A stretch of DNA of 64,000 bases, taken from positions 38,657,404-38,721,403 of the forward strand of contig CM032122.1 in the NCBI GenBank assembly GCA_018894105.1, written 5' to 3'. The DNA is from Jacaranda mimosifolia. Its lineage: Eukaryota; Streptophyta; Magnoliopsida; Lamiales; Bignoniaceae. Both the position numbers and the translations under genes were made by a program. Below, in pieces: positions 1 through 21,384 of the stretch. Every line of letters begins with the position of its first letter. The first letter of the stretch is position 1. Under the pieces are notes generated by a model that had not been told where the DNA came from, searched no databases, and saw only the letters and a list, made by a program, of their open reading frames with translations.

Positions 1-75
1 AGACATTTGTCCTTTTAACTGGTTGTTAATATGAAACAAGGAAGTTGCCTGCTTTTCAAATAAAGAGGACATAAC

Positions 76-113
76 ATATATATATATATATACATATGTG
101 TGTGCGTGTGTGT
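76..113. repeat. TA/TG microsatellite in F2KP intron
   Basis: A run of TA dinucleotides passes into TG dinucleotides inside the intron before the first visible F2KP exon. It is a simple repeat with no coding content and is likely length-polymorphic. Confidence 0.85.
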
Positions 114-279
114 TTATAGGTCATTTAGAATGGCATTATGAACATAGACTCTTGTTCGTGGAATCTACATATATATTACTTCCGTCATGACTTGGCTCAA
201 GCCATTGTCTTTCATACATTCACAACTGCAATACAAATCTTCCATTTGATGTGGACTAGCTGTGATAACTTTCTAGCAG

Positions 280-9106
<8,827 letters not shown>

Positions 9107-9436
9107 TAGTGATAACTTTAACATTGTGCAGTAGTAAGCTTCCATTCCTTAAGTAGTCGCATAACTTCAATGCCAGAATCGCGTTTTTGGGCGCGAAAAG
9201 AAATTTATAACTACTGGCATCTTAATTTGTCATAAATTCACCCTAAATGTGAAGGGTACTTGGTATTCAAAAACAATCATTAAATTAATTTTGTGCTCTT
9301 TTCCAGGAAATTTCCTTCTCTTATTTATTTATTTTTTTTTTTAACTGACTCTGAGAATCCACCGGTATTTCTTGTTTAAGATATCAAATAGTTATATGCT
9401 AAGATGAATATGAGCTACAAAGTTGGAAAAAATTCA

Positions 9437-9735
9437 GGCTTTGTTTGGTTATGTTTCTCCGAAATAATATTGTGTTGGGGAAACACAATTAAATATATCT
9501 CTATTTTCCCTCCAAAACACACATTCTCTAATATATACATACATATATTATATATATATATTATATATTTGATTATTATTCTAACATTAAAAAAATCATT
9601 CAATTTCATTTTTACCCCAAAAATTCAACAAAAAAATATTGATTGGACTGCTAAAAATAACTTTCATATTCTTTAATAATTTATTCTCCTAAAATACATA
9701 ATAAAATCAAACAAAAAATATAATCAAATATTTCC
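9437..9735 (-). mobile_element. MITE family A copy (PIF/Harbinger-like)
   Basis: A 299-bp AT-rich element starting GGCTTTGTTTGGTTATG and ending with a degraded inverted counterpart. TCA directly flanks both ends (9434-9436 and 9736-9738), matching the 3-bp target duplication of the PIF/Harbinger superfamily. Its interior is closely similar, in the same orientation, to the copy at 49926-50281 and is the reverse complement of the copies at 23129-23595 and 29315-29625. It lies about 330 bp past the F2KP stop. There is no transposase, so it is non-autonomous. Confidence 0.75.
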
Positions 9736-10115
9736 TCAGTATGGGTTTTGCTTTAGAATAATAAATATAGGAGATGACAGAGATGTGTGTGTGTGTGTAT
9801 TTTTTCCCCCCTATTGAATGAGTACTTATAGGTTATCATCAATATTTTATTTTTTAGTAAATAATGAGTTATTTTTTAGCCTTCTTTTAACTAAATATTT
9901 TCATTCCAGTTTTTTAATATTTCTTCAATTAATTTTCTAAATATTCCTCATTTTTACTACTAGTATTACTTTTAAAAAGTATAATTATAAAATGCATTTT
10001 CCAAATCCACCTAACAATTGAAATAACATCTGGATTTTTTGACAAAGAAATATTTTAATACAATAAAACGACCAAAACATCCCATGAGAGTGTAATATAA
10101 TAGACTTTGAGCACA

Positions 10116-10376
10116 ATGCCCTATTTCTGCCGTCGCCTTCACGAAGATTTCCATTCCCCTTTCTTCCTTTCACATACCCAAAACCACCCTCCAAAAATGT
10201 CCATATTTTCAGTCCTTTTTCCACGACTTTACGTTCACGTTAAACGCACTCCCAATACAAACTCATTGACTTGCAAAGTGTCGCTATGCATAAAAACTTT
10301 CGTCCATTCTCCCCAAGAAACTTGCCTTTCTTTTGTTCAAGTAAATTTACTGATACAAATAATTACCTATAAATGA
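10116..10376 (+). other. Possible upstream ORF overlapping the ATL start codon
   Basis: An 86-codon frame opens with ATG at 10116. Its TGA stop (10374-10376) overlaps the ATL start codon as ATGA. A TATA-like word (TAATATAAT, about 10092) lies just upstream, so the frame would be in the 5' leader if transcription starts near 10110-10120. The peptide resembles no family I recognise. The overlap may be chance, and transcription start data are lacking. Confidence 0.3.
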
Positions 10377-11056
10377 AGCCAATAATCGACCTCATTCTCT
10401 CAAACGACGACTCCCACATGATGCTTGCTGCCATTATATCATTGCTTTTGGTACTTTTCTTCGTCACTCTACTACATTGCTATGCCAAATGGTTCATAGC
10501 TCGCGACAGTCCATCACCGTCGATGGTCTTAGTAGTCCCACCGGTCCTGAGGGTTCGTCGCTTGCTTGACCTCCACAACTTGTTGGCTCTCGATGCTACT
10601 AATGAAAACGATCTTTCCCGGCCGGGTCTAGAACCTACCGTGATTTCTTTGATACCTCAGTTTGTTTTTAGAGTGGAGGAAGAGGAGGGGAGTGGTGGAT
10701 TGGAATGTGTTATTTGTTTGAGCTTATTCGAAAACGAAGAAAAGGGGAGAAAACTAGCACTGTGCCACCACGCTTTTCATGTCGAGTGCATTGATATGTG
10801 GCTGCATTCTCACACGACGTGCCCCGTTTGTCGCGCTCCGGCTGTGGATTCATTGCCGAAAAATGACGAGACTAATCTGGGTGAGCAGGATTTTAGACAA
10901 TATTTTGAGGCAACTTCAAATATTGGTCATGGGACGACGATGAGTAATGAGGATCGTAGCAGGTTGGAGATTGTCGTTGAGGCTCCCAACATAGAGAATG
11001 GATCGAACGATGCATGTCTGAGAAAAGTTCATTCATCATCTGATACTGTCGACTAA
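10373..11056 (+). CDS. ATL-family RING-H2 E3 ubiquitin ligase
   Basis: An intronless 227-residue protein with the ATL layout. A short N-terminus is followed by one hydrophobic membrane segment (about residues 17-36), a basic stretch, and a GLD-like motif written GLEPTV (residues 85-90). The RING-H2 finger has C112, C115, C131, H133, H136, C139, C150 and C153, with the family's WL after the third pair and PVC at the end. The tail is acidic and low in complexity. ATL proteins are membrane-anchored E3 ligases that accept ubiquitin from E2 enzymes, often in defence or stress signalling. This member's substrate cannot be read from sequence. The usual GLD has E in place of D. The ATG at 10373 is chosen because the membrane segment follows at once; the two Met at 26-27 would cut into it. 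A TATAAA just before the ATG is too close to serve this start. Confidence 0.92.
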   Translation: MKPIIDLILSNDDSHMMLAAIISLLLVLFFVTLLHCYAKWFIARDSPSPSMVLVVPPVLRVRRLLDLHNLLALDATNENDLSRPGLEPTVISLIPQFVFRVEEEEGSGGLECVICLSLFENEEKGRKLALCHHAFHVECIDMWLHSHTTCPVCRAPAVDSLPKNDETNLGEQDFRQYFEATSNIGHGTTMSNEDRSRLEIVVEAPNIENGSNDACLRKVHSSSDTVD

Positions 11057-11504
11057 TTTTGACATTTGAATATAGAAACTTCAATTGGTAATGTTTGGTT
11101 ATGTTTTATGTTTCATTTTAATATGTTTTGGAGGAATGAATGTTGTTCTACTGTTGATCTTGTCGGTAAGTATATCGTGGGGCATGATATTCTAGAATTT
11201 CTCATGCCGCACTTTCTGTGAAAGAAGTCATCTTGGTATTGGATCCGCTCTTTTGTAAATATGAATTAGATTCTATTCGTCTTCTTTATTCTTAGGAGAA
11301 ACCCCCACTCGAAACCATTTTTAAGACCCCCAAGCCCTTTCGAATGAGTTCTACTATAGAAACTTTCAACGTAGACCCGGGGACAAATTTCCACTCACTG
11401 AGAAGTGAAAACCTATGACTAGATCGTTCTGAAGACGGATGCGACGGGAAGAAGTGGCATTTGGAAGTGTTGTTGACTTAACATTTAGGTTTCAGCATAA
11501 GTGG
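11057..11504. other. ATL 3' flank, no further gene
   Basis: Contains the presumed 3' UTR and a second start-like terminus of MITE family A at about 11092. A moderately GC-rich stretch around 11290-11470 shows no recognisable gene. Confidence 0.4.
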
Positions 11505-11903
11505 AATTAGGAAATGTGAAAGTTATATTGGGGAATGTAATGGATTTTTGGTTATATTTTGAAGAATATACTTAAATATTTGTTGTGGAGAGTTTTGGTA
11601 TGTTTATTTATATTTTGGGGGAGATACTTTTTATTTAGTAGTCAAATCAATGTTTTTGTGGAGGTTTTTGGATGGTGAAAACGGACTTGAATAATTTTTT
11701 TATTGTCAGAATAATAATGAAATATATAATATATATCATATATATATATATTGAAAAATGAAGAAGTTTTGGGGATACTGTAAGATAGAAGAGAGTATTT
11801 TGAGAAAACCTATTTTAATATTTTGAAGGAGAAATAAGTATATGTTAGGTTGTATTTCTCTAAGAAAATAAAATTATTCTTGAAAAAACATAACCAAACC
11901 CTC
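11505..11903 (+). mobile_element. MITE family A copy, left end uncertain
   Basis: The right end carries ACATAACCAAACCCTCCC, the inverse of the family's GTTTGGTTATGTT start. The interior matches the forward copies at 23640 and 29315, including the TTTGGGGGAGA and AGTAGTCAAATCAATG words. Another GTTTGGTTATGTTTTATG start lies at about 11092, so the element may be longer or two copies may be merged. No clear target-site duplication was found. Confidence 0.6.
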
Positions 11904-12636
11904 CCTTCGCTATTTATACTGCTTTTCATGTACAAATGAGCCGTCAGCTGATAAAAGGGGCCTGGACTTTGCTGAGTTTTGGGATCGAACAGAAAGGTTT
12001 CCATACATACTTTTTTGGTAGATAACGACAAGTCACGAGTAAACAATCCCAAACACCAAAGAAAACTTGTGTTTGACTCGATTCTTTGAGAGCATAAATG
12101 ATCATAAATAATTGTTAAATTCTGATCAATATAAATTAATATTTCATAATTAGAACCTATAAGATAAAAAATAAAAATAAAAATACGACGCACCAAAAAT
12201 AGAGTATTACCTATTAATTCAGTACAATTTCTAATTATTAAATGAACACAATGAATAAATAAATAACAAACTCTCGTAATCAAAACAAATACTTTACACA
12301 TTTTGCAAAATTTGAGCAAGTTTAAAATTTTATATTTACAGATATCGTTTGTTTGTTGTGTTTGGATAAATATGATATATATGACTAGAATAAATTGTGA
12401 GTTACTGTATATCCTACAAATATTATTTGCTTATTTTAAATAACTTAATATTCAATTTTGATTGTTTATTTGGCATGATTGTTTCATTTGACAAACTACA
12501 GCTTATTTTCAATTTAAGTTGAAAAATATATCACATGACTTGAAGGTCTTGATACACAAGTCAAGTTTGACCTTATATACATGCCATGTTATAATTGTAT
12601 CAAAAGATTTTAAAAATGAACCAAACATTAATATTA

Positions 12637-13073
12637 GCTTTGTTTGGTTGTAAACCCCCAATATATTTTTTAACTCCCAAAATTTAAACAAACAAACACT
12701 ACACATTCCCCAATTTCACCTCCAAAATACAAAATTTATTCCCAAAAAATTCCTTCTATCCCCAACTCCACACCACTCTCCAAGGCACCATACATTCTTT
12801 CATCATTACAAATATATATATATACTACCACTCATACAATCTATATATACACATATATAAATAATTTTAAAATATTTATTTCACCCCCAAACCCAACAAA
12901 AAAGTCATTAATGCGACATTTATACCCCCAAAACACAAATAAACAAACTATTTTCTCCGAATTTATTTTCCCAAAACACAAACAAACAATTATCATATTT
13001 CCTAACCCCACTACCCAAAATCCATTCTCCCAAAATATTTTGAGACAATGGATCAATTCACAACCAAATATAA
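12637..13073 (-). mobile_element. MITE family A copy, reverse orientation
   Basis: Left end GCTTTGTTTGGTTGTAAAC and right end TTCACAACCAAATATAAC form imperfect terminal inverted repeats. The C-rich interior (repeated CCCCAA and CCCAAAA words, ACAAACAAAC) is the complement of the T/G-rich forward members. The boundary is approximate because no convincing 3-bp duplication could be fixed. Confidence 0.6.
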
Positions 13074-13424
13074 CTATTGAGTTGGATTGTATATTTATCT
13101 TGCAGTATCATGAAACTACGAGTTTATCATGAGTGGCGGGGAATGATGATGTGAGCATAGGGCTCAGGTTCTTTGGGCCAGTGATGGAATATTATTGGGT
13201 CGAGTTCTTAGTTCCAGTGGACCTAATTTTTTCCAAACAGTCCGAGCTACTGGGCTTAGCTAAAACTTAATGGGCTCCTACGATGTAATATGTAAGAATG
13301 ATTGCCTGTAAGTTAGTTGGGCCGAGTTGAGTGTAGTAACTTTTTTCTTTCTTTTTTTTGAGAGAGAGAGAGTTAAATTTTTTTCATTTTAACAAATCAA
13401 TATTATTTTATTTTCAAATTAAAT

Positions 13425-13550
13425 AGATCGTAGTATAAACTACAAACAATGTACATGAAGTGCACAATGTGTTTATTTCTAGTTGAACACAAGACCTCCT
13501 CCAAATAGGGGAGACTGATATCACTTGAGTTACAAGCCACTGAACGAGTG
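13425..13550 (-). mobile_element. Probable tRNA-derived SINE, second family
   Basis: On the minus strand an A-box-like GGCTTGTAACTCAAGTG is followed about 45 bp later by a B-box-like TGTGTTCAAC. This is the spacing of a tRNA-type internal promoter, but the rest does not fold as a tRNA. It differs in body sequence from the three SINEs at 19191, 28635 and 39940. No target-site duplication was identified. Confidence 0.45.
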
Positions 13551-13654
13551 TAATAGCTTAGGTCGGAAAAAGAGAGCTATATATTGAGTTGCATAAAGAA
13601 GTCCAAGCATGAAACCTAGATTGAGATGGATCAAATGGATCAACAGTACTTGAG

Positions 13655-13935
13655 CCATTTTGGTTATGTTTTCATTTTTAATATTTTTAAAATTTGAAAA
13701 TATAGTTAGAGAAAATGAGTTGAAATTAAGTTTGTATTTGAATAGATTATTTGAAAAGTAATGATGATATAAAGTTTAATAGCTTATAAGTGGAGAGAGA
13801 TAATAAAAATGAAAATAGAGAGAAAATACATATAGGTTATTAAAATATATATATATATACATGTAATTGAAAAATGTGTTTGAAAAAAAATAAAAATATA
13901 TCAGATAAAAATATGTCTATATTAATGTGTTTTAA
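13655..13935 (+). mobile_element. MITE family B copy, ends degraded
   Basis: Begins near TTTTGGTTATGTTTTCATT. It shares its interior word order with the well-bounded copy at 57810-58135: a GAAAATGAGTTGAAA stretch, TTTGAATAGATTATTTGAAAAGTAATGAT, then an AGAGAGA tract and AATGTGTTTGAAA. The right terminus is not clear. Confidence 0.6.
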
Positions 13936-14015
13936 TTATCAAATCAAATTGAATAGGTACCCGAATTATCCAATCCGAACACGTTCCCCTATGTTCCCCT
14001 AGTTAAAATAGCGGT

Positions 14016-14290
14016 TGTTGCAATGTCTCTTCTCATTAATGTGAAGTTAATTTGGTTGATAAATTCGTACTTAGATTTAGCTGTTGCCATGTCCCTCCTC
14101 ATTGGTGTGAATTTAATATCATAAACTCATTTTTAATTACATTTAGCTTTGCAGTGTCCTTCCTTATTAATGTGAAATTAAGCTCATAAACTCGTCCTTA
14201 CATCAAAAAAATAGTTGATGTTGCAATGTCCCTCCTTACTAATGCGAATCCAATGTGAATTTAAGTTGATAAATTCGTCTTTAAATTTTA
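14016..14290. repeat. About 80-bp tandem repeat, roughly four copies
   Basis: The block CAATGTC(T/C)CT(T/C)CT...ATTAATGTGAA...ATAAACTCGT recurs about every 70-80 bp with divergence. It has no coding capacity and is a small decayed minisatellite in intergenic DNA. Confidence 0.7.
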
Positions 14291-14355
14291 AATAACAATT
14301 GTTGTAAATTGCAATGCCTCGGCTAAAAATTACTATTATTTAAAAATGGATCATA

Positions 14356-14370
14356 CACTACAAGAAAATA
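14356..14370 (+). mobile_element. Single CACTA-type terminus
   Basis: CACTACAAGAAAATA is the usual outer end of plant CACTA (En/Spm) elements. I could not find the matching inverted end downstream, so this is at best a truncated or solitary terminus. Confidence 0.4.
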
Positions 14371-14439
14371 TACTTTTTTTACTGCAATATCTTTTGAGCT
14401 ATTCGAGTCTTTGAGAAAGAAGGTGAAATATATTGAAAC

Positions 14440-14870
14440 AAAGTTTAATCAATAATATTTAAGGTAAAATAAAAATTATTTCCAACTTTTATTAATAAAA
14501 AATTAGTTAATTAACTAATGAATTATAAATTAACAAATGAAATCCTTCAAAAAAAATCCCTAATTAAGTACTCATGGTTTTAATTAATAGAATTAGAAGT
14601 AAAATAAAAAATTCCATCAAATTTTTATTATTAAAAATATTTAATTAATTAGTCAAATATTTAATTTAGCTAGTTAGCAAAGAACCTCAATGCTCAAAGC
14701 ATTAGGAAAACCTTAAGTTTGGAGGTAAAACAAAAGTTTGTCTCCAATAATTTTTATTATTGAAAAATTAATTAATTAATCAAATATATTTAAATTAACT
14801 AATTAACAAAAGAATGATTATTGATTTAGTAACATCAATTTCACACGCATAAATGCAAAGTGAAATGTAA
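14440..14870. repeat. AT-rich imperfect tandem repeats
   Basis: Blocks of TTTTTATTATTAAAA followed by TTAATTAATTAGTCAAATAT and a non-AT spacer recur about three times with a period near 120-150 bp. No gene is visible. Confidence 0.55.
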
Positions 14871-14879
14871 AGTTAACAG

Positions 14880-16990
14880 TTGAAATCCTAATAAAACATT
14901 GCCATATATTTTGGTTAGGACCATTCGACCATTTCTACTAAAATCCCTTGGTCCAAAACATTGGTACATGGATTGTAAGAGAAACGTTTCCCATATTTTT
15001 GATCCCATTTGTTATTTGATAAGATTAAGACAAGCGGACCTAAGGGTCCAAGAATATATAGACAATTTATTTCACATTCAACTTTTACAAATAGGTATCC
15101 TCACTTATGTGGGATTATTTTGAATCTTAACTTAAAAAAGGAAAACATGTTCTCTCCTTATCCTAAACACTCTCAAAAACTTTAATAAATCTTATTTAAC
15201 TAGAATATATTTCATCCTTATTTATCCAAGAGGAAATTCTCTTTTTGTCAAATTGTTGAATAATAAAGTGATTTCCCCTCAACGTATTGTTCTTTTCAAA
15301 ATAAATAAATCTCAACTTGTAACCTTTTAATTACTCAGCTTCGATCCAATTATTGGGCATACAATGAAAGTAATTAAGGTCTCAAAATTAATTTATCAAG
15401 AATTCAAAAATTAGATGAATAAATTTAATGACAAAAATAATATTTATATATAGAAAATGAAAATACGAAAGTTTATATAATTTGGTGAAAGTTATCTACA
15501 TCCACGAGAATTTTTGTTCTTGTATTAGAAAAAGAAATGTGTTGCTACAAGATAGTCTCAAATTTGATACTCAAATCTAAGACAAAAATTTCTTGTACAA
15601 TTATTTTCAAAGTTACTAAAAATACTCTTTCAATCTCTTGCAAATTGCAATGCTCAAATCTTAAATAAGAACAAGTAAGTCACAAATAGTTAGTACATAC
15701 TCACATTATTTGTAAGATCAAATAACTTTATTAGTACTTTTATTAGAATTACAAATCCTAATTCTATTATACAAAAATAGATAAAATTAAATTTATTGTA
15801 AAGTACAAATTCTAATCAAATACGACTTTCAAATAATCAAGTCAAGTCCAGAACTAAGAAAACTATGAAAATAAATGTCAATAGTAATTTTAAAAACTAT
15901 ATGTTAGAATTTTATATTTTTATTTTAACAAATGTTAGCTATATGTTAGAATTTTACATGTTTTGGGCGCATTCTTTTTTCTTTAATCACACATTTCTCA
16001 TATGTGAGGTATGGATAGCTTGATGTCATTTTTTATACAAATTATGGCTTCACAAAACTTGAGTCAAGATTACATTTAATTGAATGGTAGAATGAGTGCC
16101 CACTTTAGCCTCCAAACTATGAATTTATATTAGCTTGGTTTTAGGATATAAATTTCATCAAGATTGTATTTAATTAAATTCAACTAATCACATTATAGTA
16201 CTGGTATATTTATTTTGTAATTGATCACATGACAAGTATAAAATATAATTGAATTATGTTACAATAACCTTTTCATCGTGGCCAAATACAAATGAAGTAA
16301 GCATGAACTCCCTCTAATTGGACAAATAGGATGCTCGTTGATGATACCAAGAGATTTTGAAACTATTGATCTGAGTGGAAATTCAAATCTATTTTTGAAA
16401 TTGCAAAACTTTGCATCCCATAATTCAGATAACCGGGTTGAGAAAGAGGATTTGAACTCATTAATATATCTTAATCTTTTGTGTCTACAAGTTTTTTATA
16501 ATGTATCAGCCCCTTATTGACTCTGTCTCCTAACAGCTGGTTTGATGGAAGTTGATTACTTACCCAAAAAAATTAAAAAAATAAAATGAAGTAAGCATCC
16601 AATGGAGAATGATTTCTAGATGTAGTACCAAGAAAATTTGTGTGGTCATTTAATTGGCATATGTTCAAGCTTGGAAATCTTGGTATTTGGATGCAACTTA
16701 GTTGCTACCACTTTGAATTGAATTCAATGCTATGTTTGCCTGTTTGGTAAGAAGTAGCGGGATAGACATGTCACGTGTTCTTGTTTTATTTTATTTTATT
16801 TATTTTAACTTTACATTTTTTTATCAAAAAGATAACGCGTGACGCTATCTGACCACCTCCTCTCTTCATGTACGATTTTTCAATTCCTCTTTATTATACT
16901 TCCCAAAAAAGTTCAAAACATAAACTATTCCTATATAATACACAAGTGTATATATATTTTAAAGGTTTAAAAATTTTAAAATTTATATAT
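14880..16990. other. Gene-free AT-rich intergenic DNA
   Basis: No frame with family resemblance, and only short chance frames. The words AAATGAAGTAAGCAT and GTACCAAGA/ATACCAAGA recur at about 16290 and 16585, suggesting a small old duplication. Confidence 0.5.
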
Positions 16991-16993
16991 TTA

Positions 16994-17400
16994 TTAAATA
17001 AGATAATACTTCATCTGTTTTAAATTTATTGTTGTTATTTCTTTCTCTGCAAAATACATTCTCATTTTAATTGTGTAAAAAAATTAAAGTATGGTGCACA
17101 TTACATACATAAAAAATTTATGCATTAATTAAGATAATTCTTCATCTATTTTAAATTTATTATTTTTGTTTTTTTTACAAAGCATATTTTTTTTATTTTA
17201 ACTACGTAAAGAAACGAAAGAATTAATGTTGCATGTACATACCTAAAGAATTTATGTATTAATTAAGATAATACTTCACCTGTTCTAAATTTATTATTCT
17301 TATATATTTTTCATATTTTCATTTTAATCCCATAAAGAAATTAAATTATGGTGCATGTACATACATTCATATTCTCATTTTGATTAGGTAAATAAATTAA
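16994..17400. repeat. About 130-bp tandem repeat, three copies
   Basis: The start TTAAGATAATACTTCATCTG recurs near 16998, 17128 and 17261. Each copy continues through TTTAAATTTATT, a T-rich stretch, TTCTCATTTTAA and an AAATTAAA-GTGGTGCA-ACATACAT tail. A partial fourth tail follows to 17420. It is a non-coding minisatellite. Confidence 0.8.
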
Positions 17401-17459
17401 AATGTGGTGTATGTACATACATCCACACAAAAACATAGGTATCATTTTTTTTTCTTTAT

Positions 17460-19190
17460 ATTTATTTACACGTGTAAAATTCCCGATCATTGATCGGACA
17501 TTGATTTTCCTCACTATAAAGATTCGGTTGTTTTTTTCGACAAAGTCGAGTTGATTTCTAAGGCTTTATATTTTTCACAAATTCCAAAAGCTGCAAACAA
17601 AGAAAATTCAAATATCTCAAGCACATTTTTTATTACTTTTTCAAGTTTACGTTTTCCATTATTTTTTCAGTGCTGATCCTCAACACACAATTTTGTTTAT
17701 CTTAGATGTAAATATAGTGTTGAAAATTTGGTAATTATGCAAAGTATCTTTGTTTAGTGTATTTAAATGTGTAATTAGGACAGATATGTTCTTTTATAAT
17801 TATTATTGTTTAAACATTAAGAGCCCATCAGTATTGAAAACTTGAACCTCACATTTATATATGAGAGGATGATACTACTGAATTAATTGATCACTCGATC
17901 AGAGATATATGCTTTTTTAATTATTCAGTTGGAGAGTGTTTGCATTTTTTTGTACTAAATTATACTCGATAATTCCTATGTCATATATATAAATATTCAA
18001 TTTATGCAATTTTTAGGCCAAAAAATAATCAAGAATTTGAAACCACCAAATTCAATTTTTCACAAAGTTGAAATGGGAAAAAATAGTTTTATTTGGTTAT
18101 GTTTTGAGTATCTTGTAAGCAATATTTTAGAAGAATGGATATTAGAGAGTGAGGTTCGAGAATTTGATGTATGCTTAATTTACTTTGTAGAATGATTTGA
18201 AATTATTATACGAGATAATTATACATTTAATTTTATTGTAGAAGAAGATATTTTCTTGTTAGAGTAAAGAAGAAGGGAAAAACAAATCCCACGCAAGGAG
18301 CATAGTACAATGAGAGATTGTATGAAGCGTTCGAAAAGAATAAATTGCTCAATAAAAAGAATCGAATAATCTTATCTTAATTAATTTGATCACAAGTACG
18401 AAGATAGGAGAATACGAATCCATTTTGTTTTAATGGAGGCACACAAAATGGTTGGAGACAATCAAGTAAGTGAGGTGGTTAGATTTCACGAATTATTCCA
18501 ACTACTTGTCAATGAAATCCCAAAATATAACGAGAAATTATTTCAATAAATATAGTAAAATATATTTACTATATAATTTATAGAACCAATCAAGGTCCAC
18601 TTATGCCAAGAAAAATCAAGAATTAACTAAAGTAACCGTGTTATTTGGAACCACAAAAGACGAAATATATATTACTTCAAAATAAACCTTTTATTCTTGT
18701 CACTCTAGTAACATATATAGTAATTTATATTCTTTTACATGATTTGAATTAAAGAATGAATAAGTATATATGCTATTACAAAAAAAAAAAAAGTTGTTTT
18801 ATGTCTTAAGTAGAAGTTATTTATGGGTTTTTACATGATTTATCCTTCAATTATTCCAACAACTAAAATAGATAATGCAGTTTGAAAGATAAAATGGAGA
18901 ATTCAGTATAAAAAAGTGGTTTGAATACCAAATTTATTAATATTCCAAATTTCTTTTTTAAGTTACCTTTCAGAAGTGATGGTTCAATAATGTCACAACT
19001 GTACTTTTTGCAAAATCTACAAACCCACAAATTTGTATTGTCAAAATTCCATCTTCCATTATTTTCTTTATCATATCAAAACATCTAACACAATTTTAAC
19101 TTTACTCATAATTTAAATTATTTTATGTATTAATTTTAAATGAGTCAATAAATAGTTTTATGTGAACAAAAATTGCGTGCAACAACTGCT
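17460..19190. other. Gene-free AT-rich intergenic DNA
   Basis: Nothing recognisable beyond homopolymer A/T runs and short chance frames. Confidence 0.5.
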
Positions 19191-19306
19191 ATTTTTTTTT
19201 TTTTTTTATTTATACAAACGCACATCATGAGTCCGTTAAAACTCGAACTTTTGAACTCCCATATTATGTGAGAGACTTATGCCGTCAGGCCACAGGGCCC
19301 TCGGCT
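19191..19306 (-). mobile_element. tRNA-derived SINE, family 1
   Basis: On the minus strand the head reads GTGGCCTGACGGCATAAGTC (A-box region). A B-box region with AAAGTTCGAG follows, and the tail is GTATAAATAAA plus an A run. Likely target duplications are ACAACTGCT (19182-19190) and ACAGCTGCT (19307-19315). The body matches the copies at 28635 and 39940. Confidence 0.75.
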
Positions 19307-19696
19307 ACAGCTGCTCGTTACATTAAATAAGATTATACGATACAACGTGTTTCTAAAATGTCGGTAACCGCGTTTTACAACTAATGCGCAAAACTCATGG
19401 TGAAAAGTGAAGTTGATTTCGACAAATTCCTTCTCTTCGAGGAAATATGGACAATTTTACAACGAAAGTTGTTGAGGATTAAGAATTAGTGTCCCTTAAA
19501 AGTGATGCATGCCGTCTTCAAAGTCTTCTTTTTTGTTTCCTTTTTTGTTCTTATTGTCTTAATATTTAGGAGTTGAAATCATTTCAATGTTTCCCCTTTT
19601 GTCATGCATAATTAAGCTAATAATTAAAGTTTTTATAAGTGCTAATACACCTAATTCATGAAAAAAAACATTGAATTAAAAATAAATGGGGGGAAA

Positions 19697-19962
19697 TTAC
19701 ATTTTTCATCCTATAATTTGGCTTATTTTACAATTTTGTCCTATAACTTGTAAAGTTATAATTTTAATCTTATACATATATAAAAAAAAGTTATTATCTT
19801 TAGCATCATTTTTGCTGGAATTTCAAGAATTGGCCGGAAAAACTCAACTGACGTGCCAACTCAACTTTTTCAATCATTTTTTGAGCCCTTGATAAAAAAA
19901 AGATTTAAAACATATAGTACTAAACTTGTAATTTCGCAAGTTGTGAAATAAAATTACAAAGT
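19697..19962. mobile_element. Foldback MITE, family F
   Basis: The left end reads TTTTCATCCTATAATTTG, then TTATAATTTTAATCTTATA and a GAATT-centred middle. The right half is the inverted counterpart, with AATTTCGCAAGTTG and AAATAAAATTAC. It is similar to the element at 30415-30711. Boundaries are approximate. Confidence 0.5.
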
Positions 19963-20446
19963 AAACACAATTACAAAACAAAAAAAATACGATTTTTCCC
20001 AAAAATGCTATCTCGGCATAAAATTAATACAAATTGTAAAGAGTATATGAGAACTCTAAATTGCAATAAAGGTCACATTAATTATCGGACTCCATTTATA
20101 AAGCACAATAATGGTATCAGTAATTTAGTTATTACCAATCAATTGTCTGTTAAGGACACTTTATGTATGAGTTTGATGCATATCTGTCAATTTTATGTCT
20201 GTTTGGGGTTCAATTAAAGGTCTTAATGCAATAATAAACAACTGTGCCGTTAAAATGAGCACCTATTGTAAGAATTTTGGCCGGAAATTTAAGGAATGGA
20301 TCAACTTGCTGCACATTTATAACTAAACAGAGGGAGTAACTTGATATTTTTTTGTAATTTCTGGATGAAAGTGACACATTTATAAAAATTAAGTTATTGC
20401 TTGTTTTTATTTTTTTAAAATAATTTTTTTTTTTGGACAAAATAAA

Positions 20447-20783
20447 AATAAACATAACATTTTCATTTCCCCCAAATACTCAAAATATTCTTTTTCACCA
20501 TTTTCTTGAAAAAGACATATTCATACTATAATTATACATACATAAAATAATAATATAAAATTATATTTTCACCCCTCTGTTCAAATAATAAGATACGTAT
20601 CTGACATTTATAGTACAATTTACATCCTTTCAAAATAAACTTAATATATACCATTTCAATCAAAACAATCTCTAACAAAATTTTAAAATAAAATTAAACA
20701 TACATCACATTTCCTTGACACATTATCAAAAATATTTTCTCATAACATTTTTGCAAAACGCAAAATAAAACCAAACACTAACT
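20447..20783 (-). mobile_element. MITE family A-like copy, diverged
   Basis: C-rich words (TTCCCCCAAATACTC) follow an AAACATAAC start, and the right end reads AAAACCAAACACTAA, the inverse of the TGTTTGGTT start. It has the same layout as other reverse copies but is diverged, with no duplication fixed. Confidence 0.45.
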
Positions 20784-21384
20784 ACGTGGAAACCCACTAA
20801 ATATTTGTTGGAGGACAAAAACACAAAATAAAACAGAGTGACGTATATTCACAATTGGTCTGTAGTAATGTTTTCATCATGTATTGCAAATTTCGAAGCA
20901 GTGCCGTGGAAAGGTTGTACAGAACAGTGTTGTCCCCATCACATAAAACTAAGTGCCACTGCCAGTATATTGGTTATTATATATAATAACTGAAAATATC
21001 TGATTGGTTATTATATTGAAATATTGATTAATAAATAACTAAGTACATGACAAAAAATATATGAAATTCACAACAAAATAATGGTAAATTTGTTACAATT
21101 AATTTATATATAGCTGTATTACAAATTTGTAACTACAGTTACAAAATTAATTTAACTAAATTTGAAGCAAATGCTTTCAAAGCTAACTTTTGTTACAGTC
21201 AATTCATAACTGATGATTATTTCTTATTTCAAAAAAAAAAAAAGATGATTATTTCTTTTTACATATTAATTTTTTTGTAAATAAAATATATATAATTTGT
21301 TACGCTTGCAATGAATTTTTTTCATAACATACACCTAATTTTCTAACAATAAATGTGTCAAAGTAAAATAAATTAACATGACTT

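Noticed and set aside
11810..12319. 169-codon minus-strand frame
   Set aside because: It spans the end of an AT-rich MITE and plain intergenic DNA, has low complexity and no family signature.
16338..16520. 60-codon frame in the intergenic region
   Set aside because: Short, flanked by AT-rich DNA, with no recognisable domain or splice continuation.
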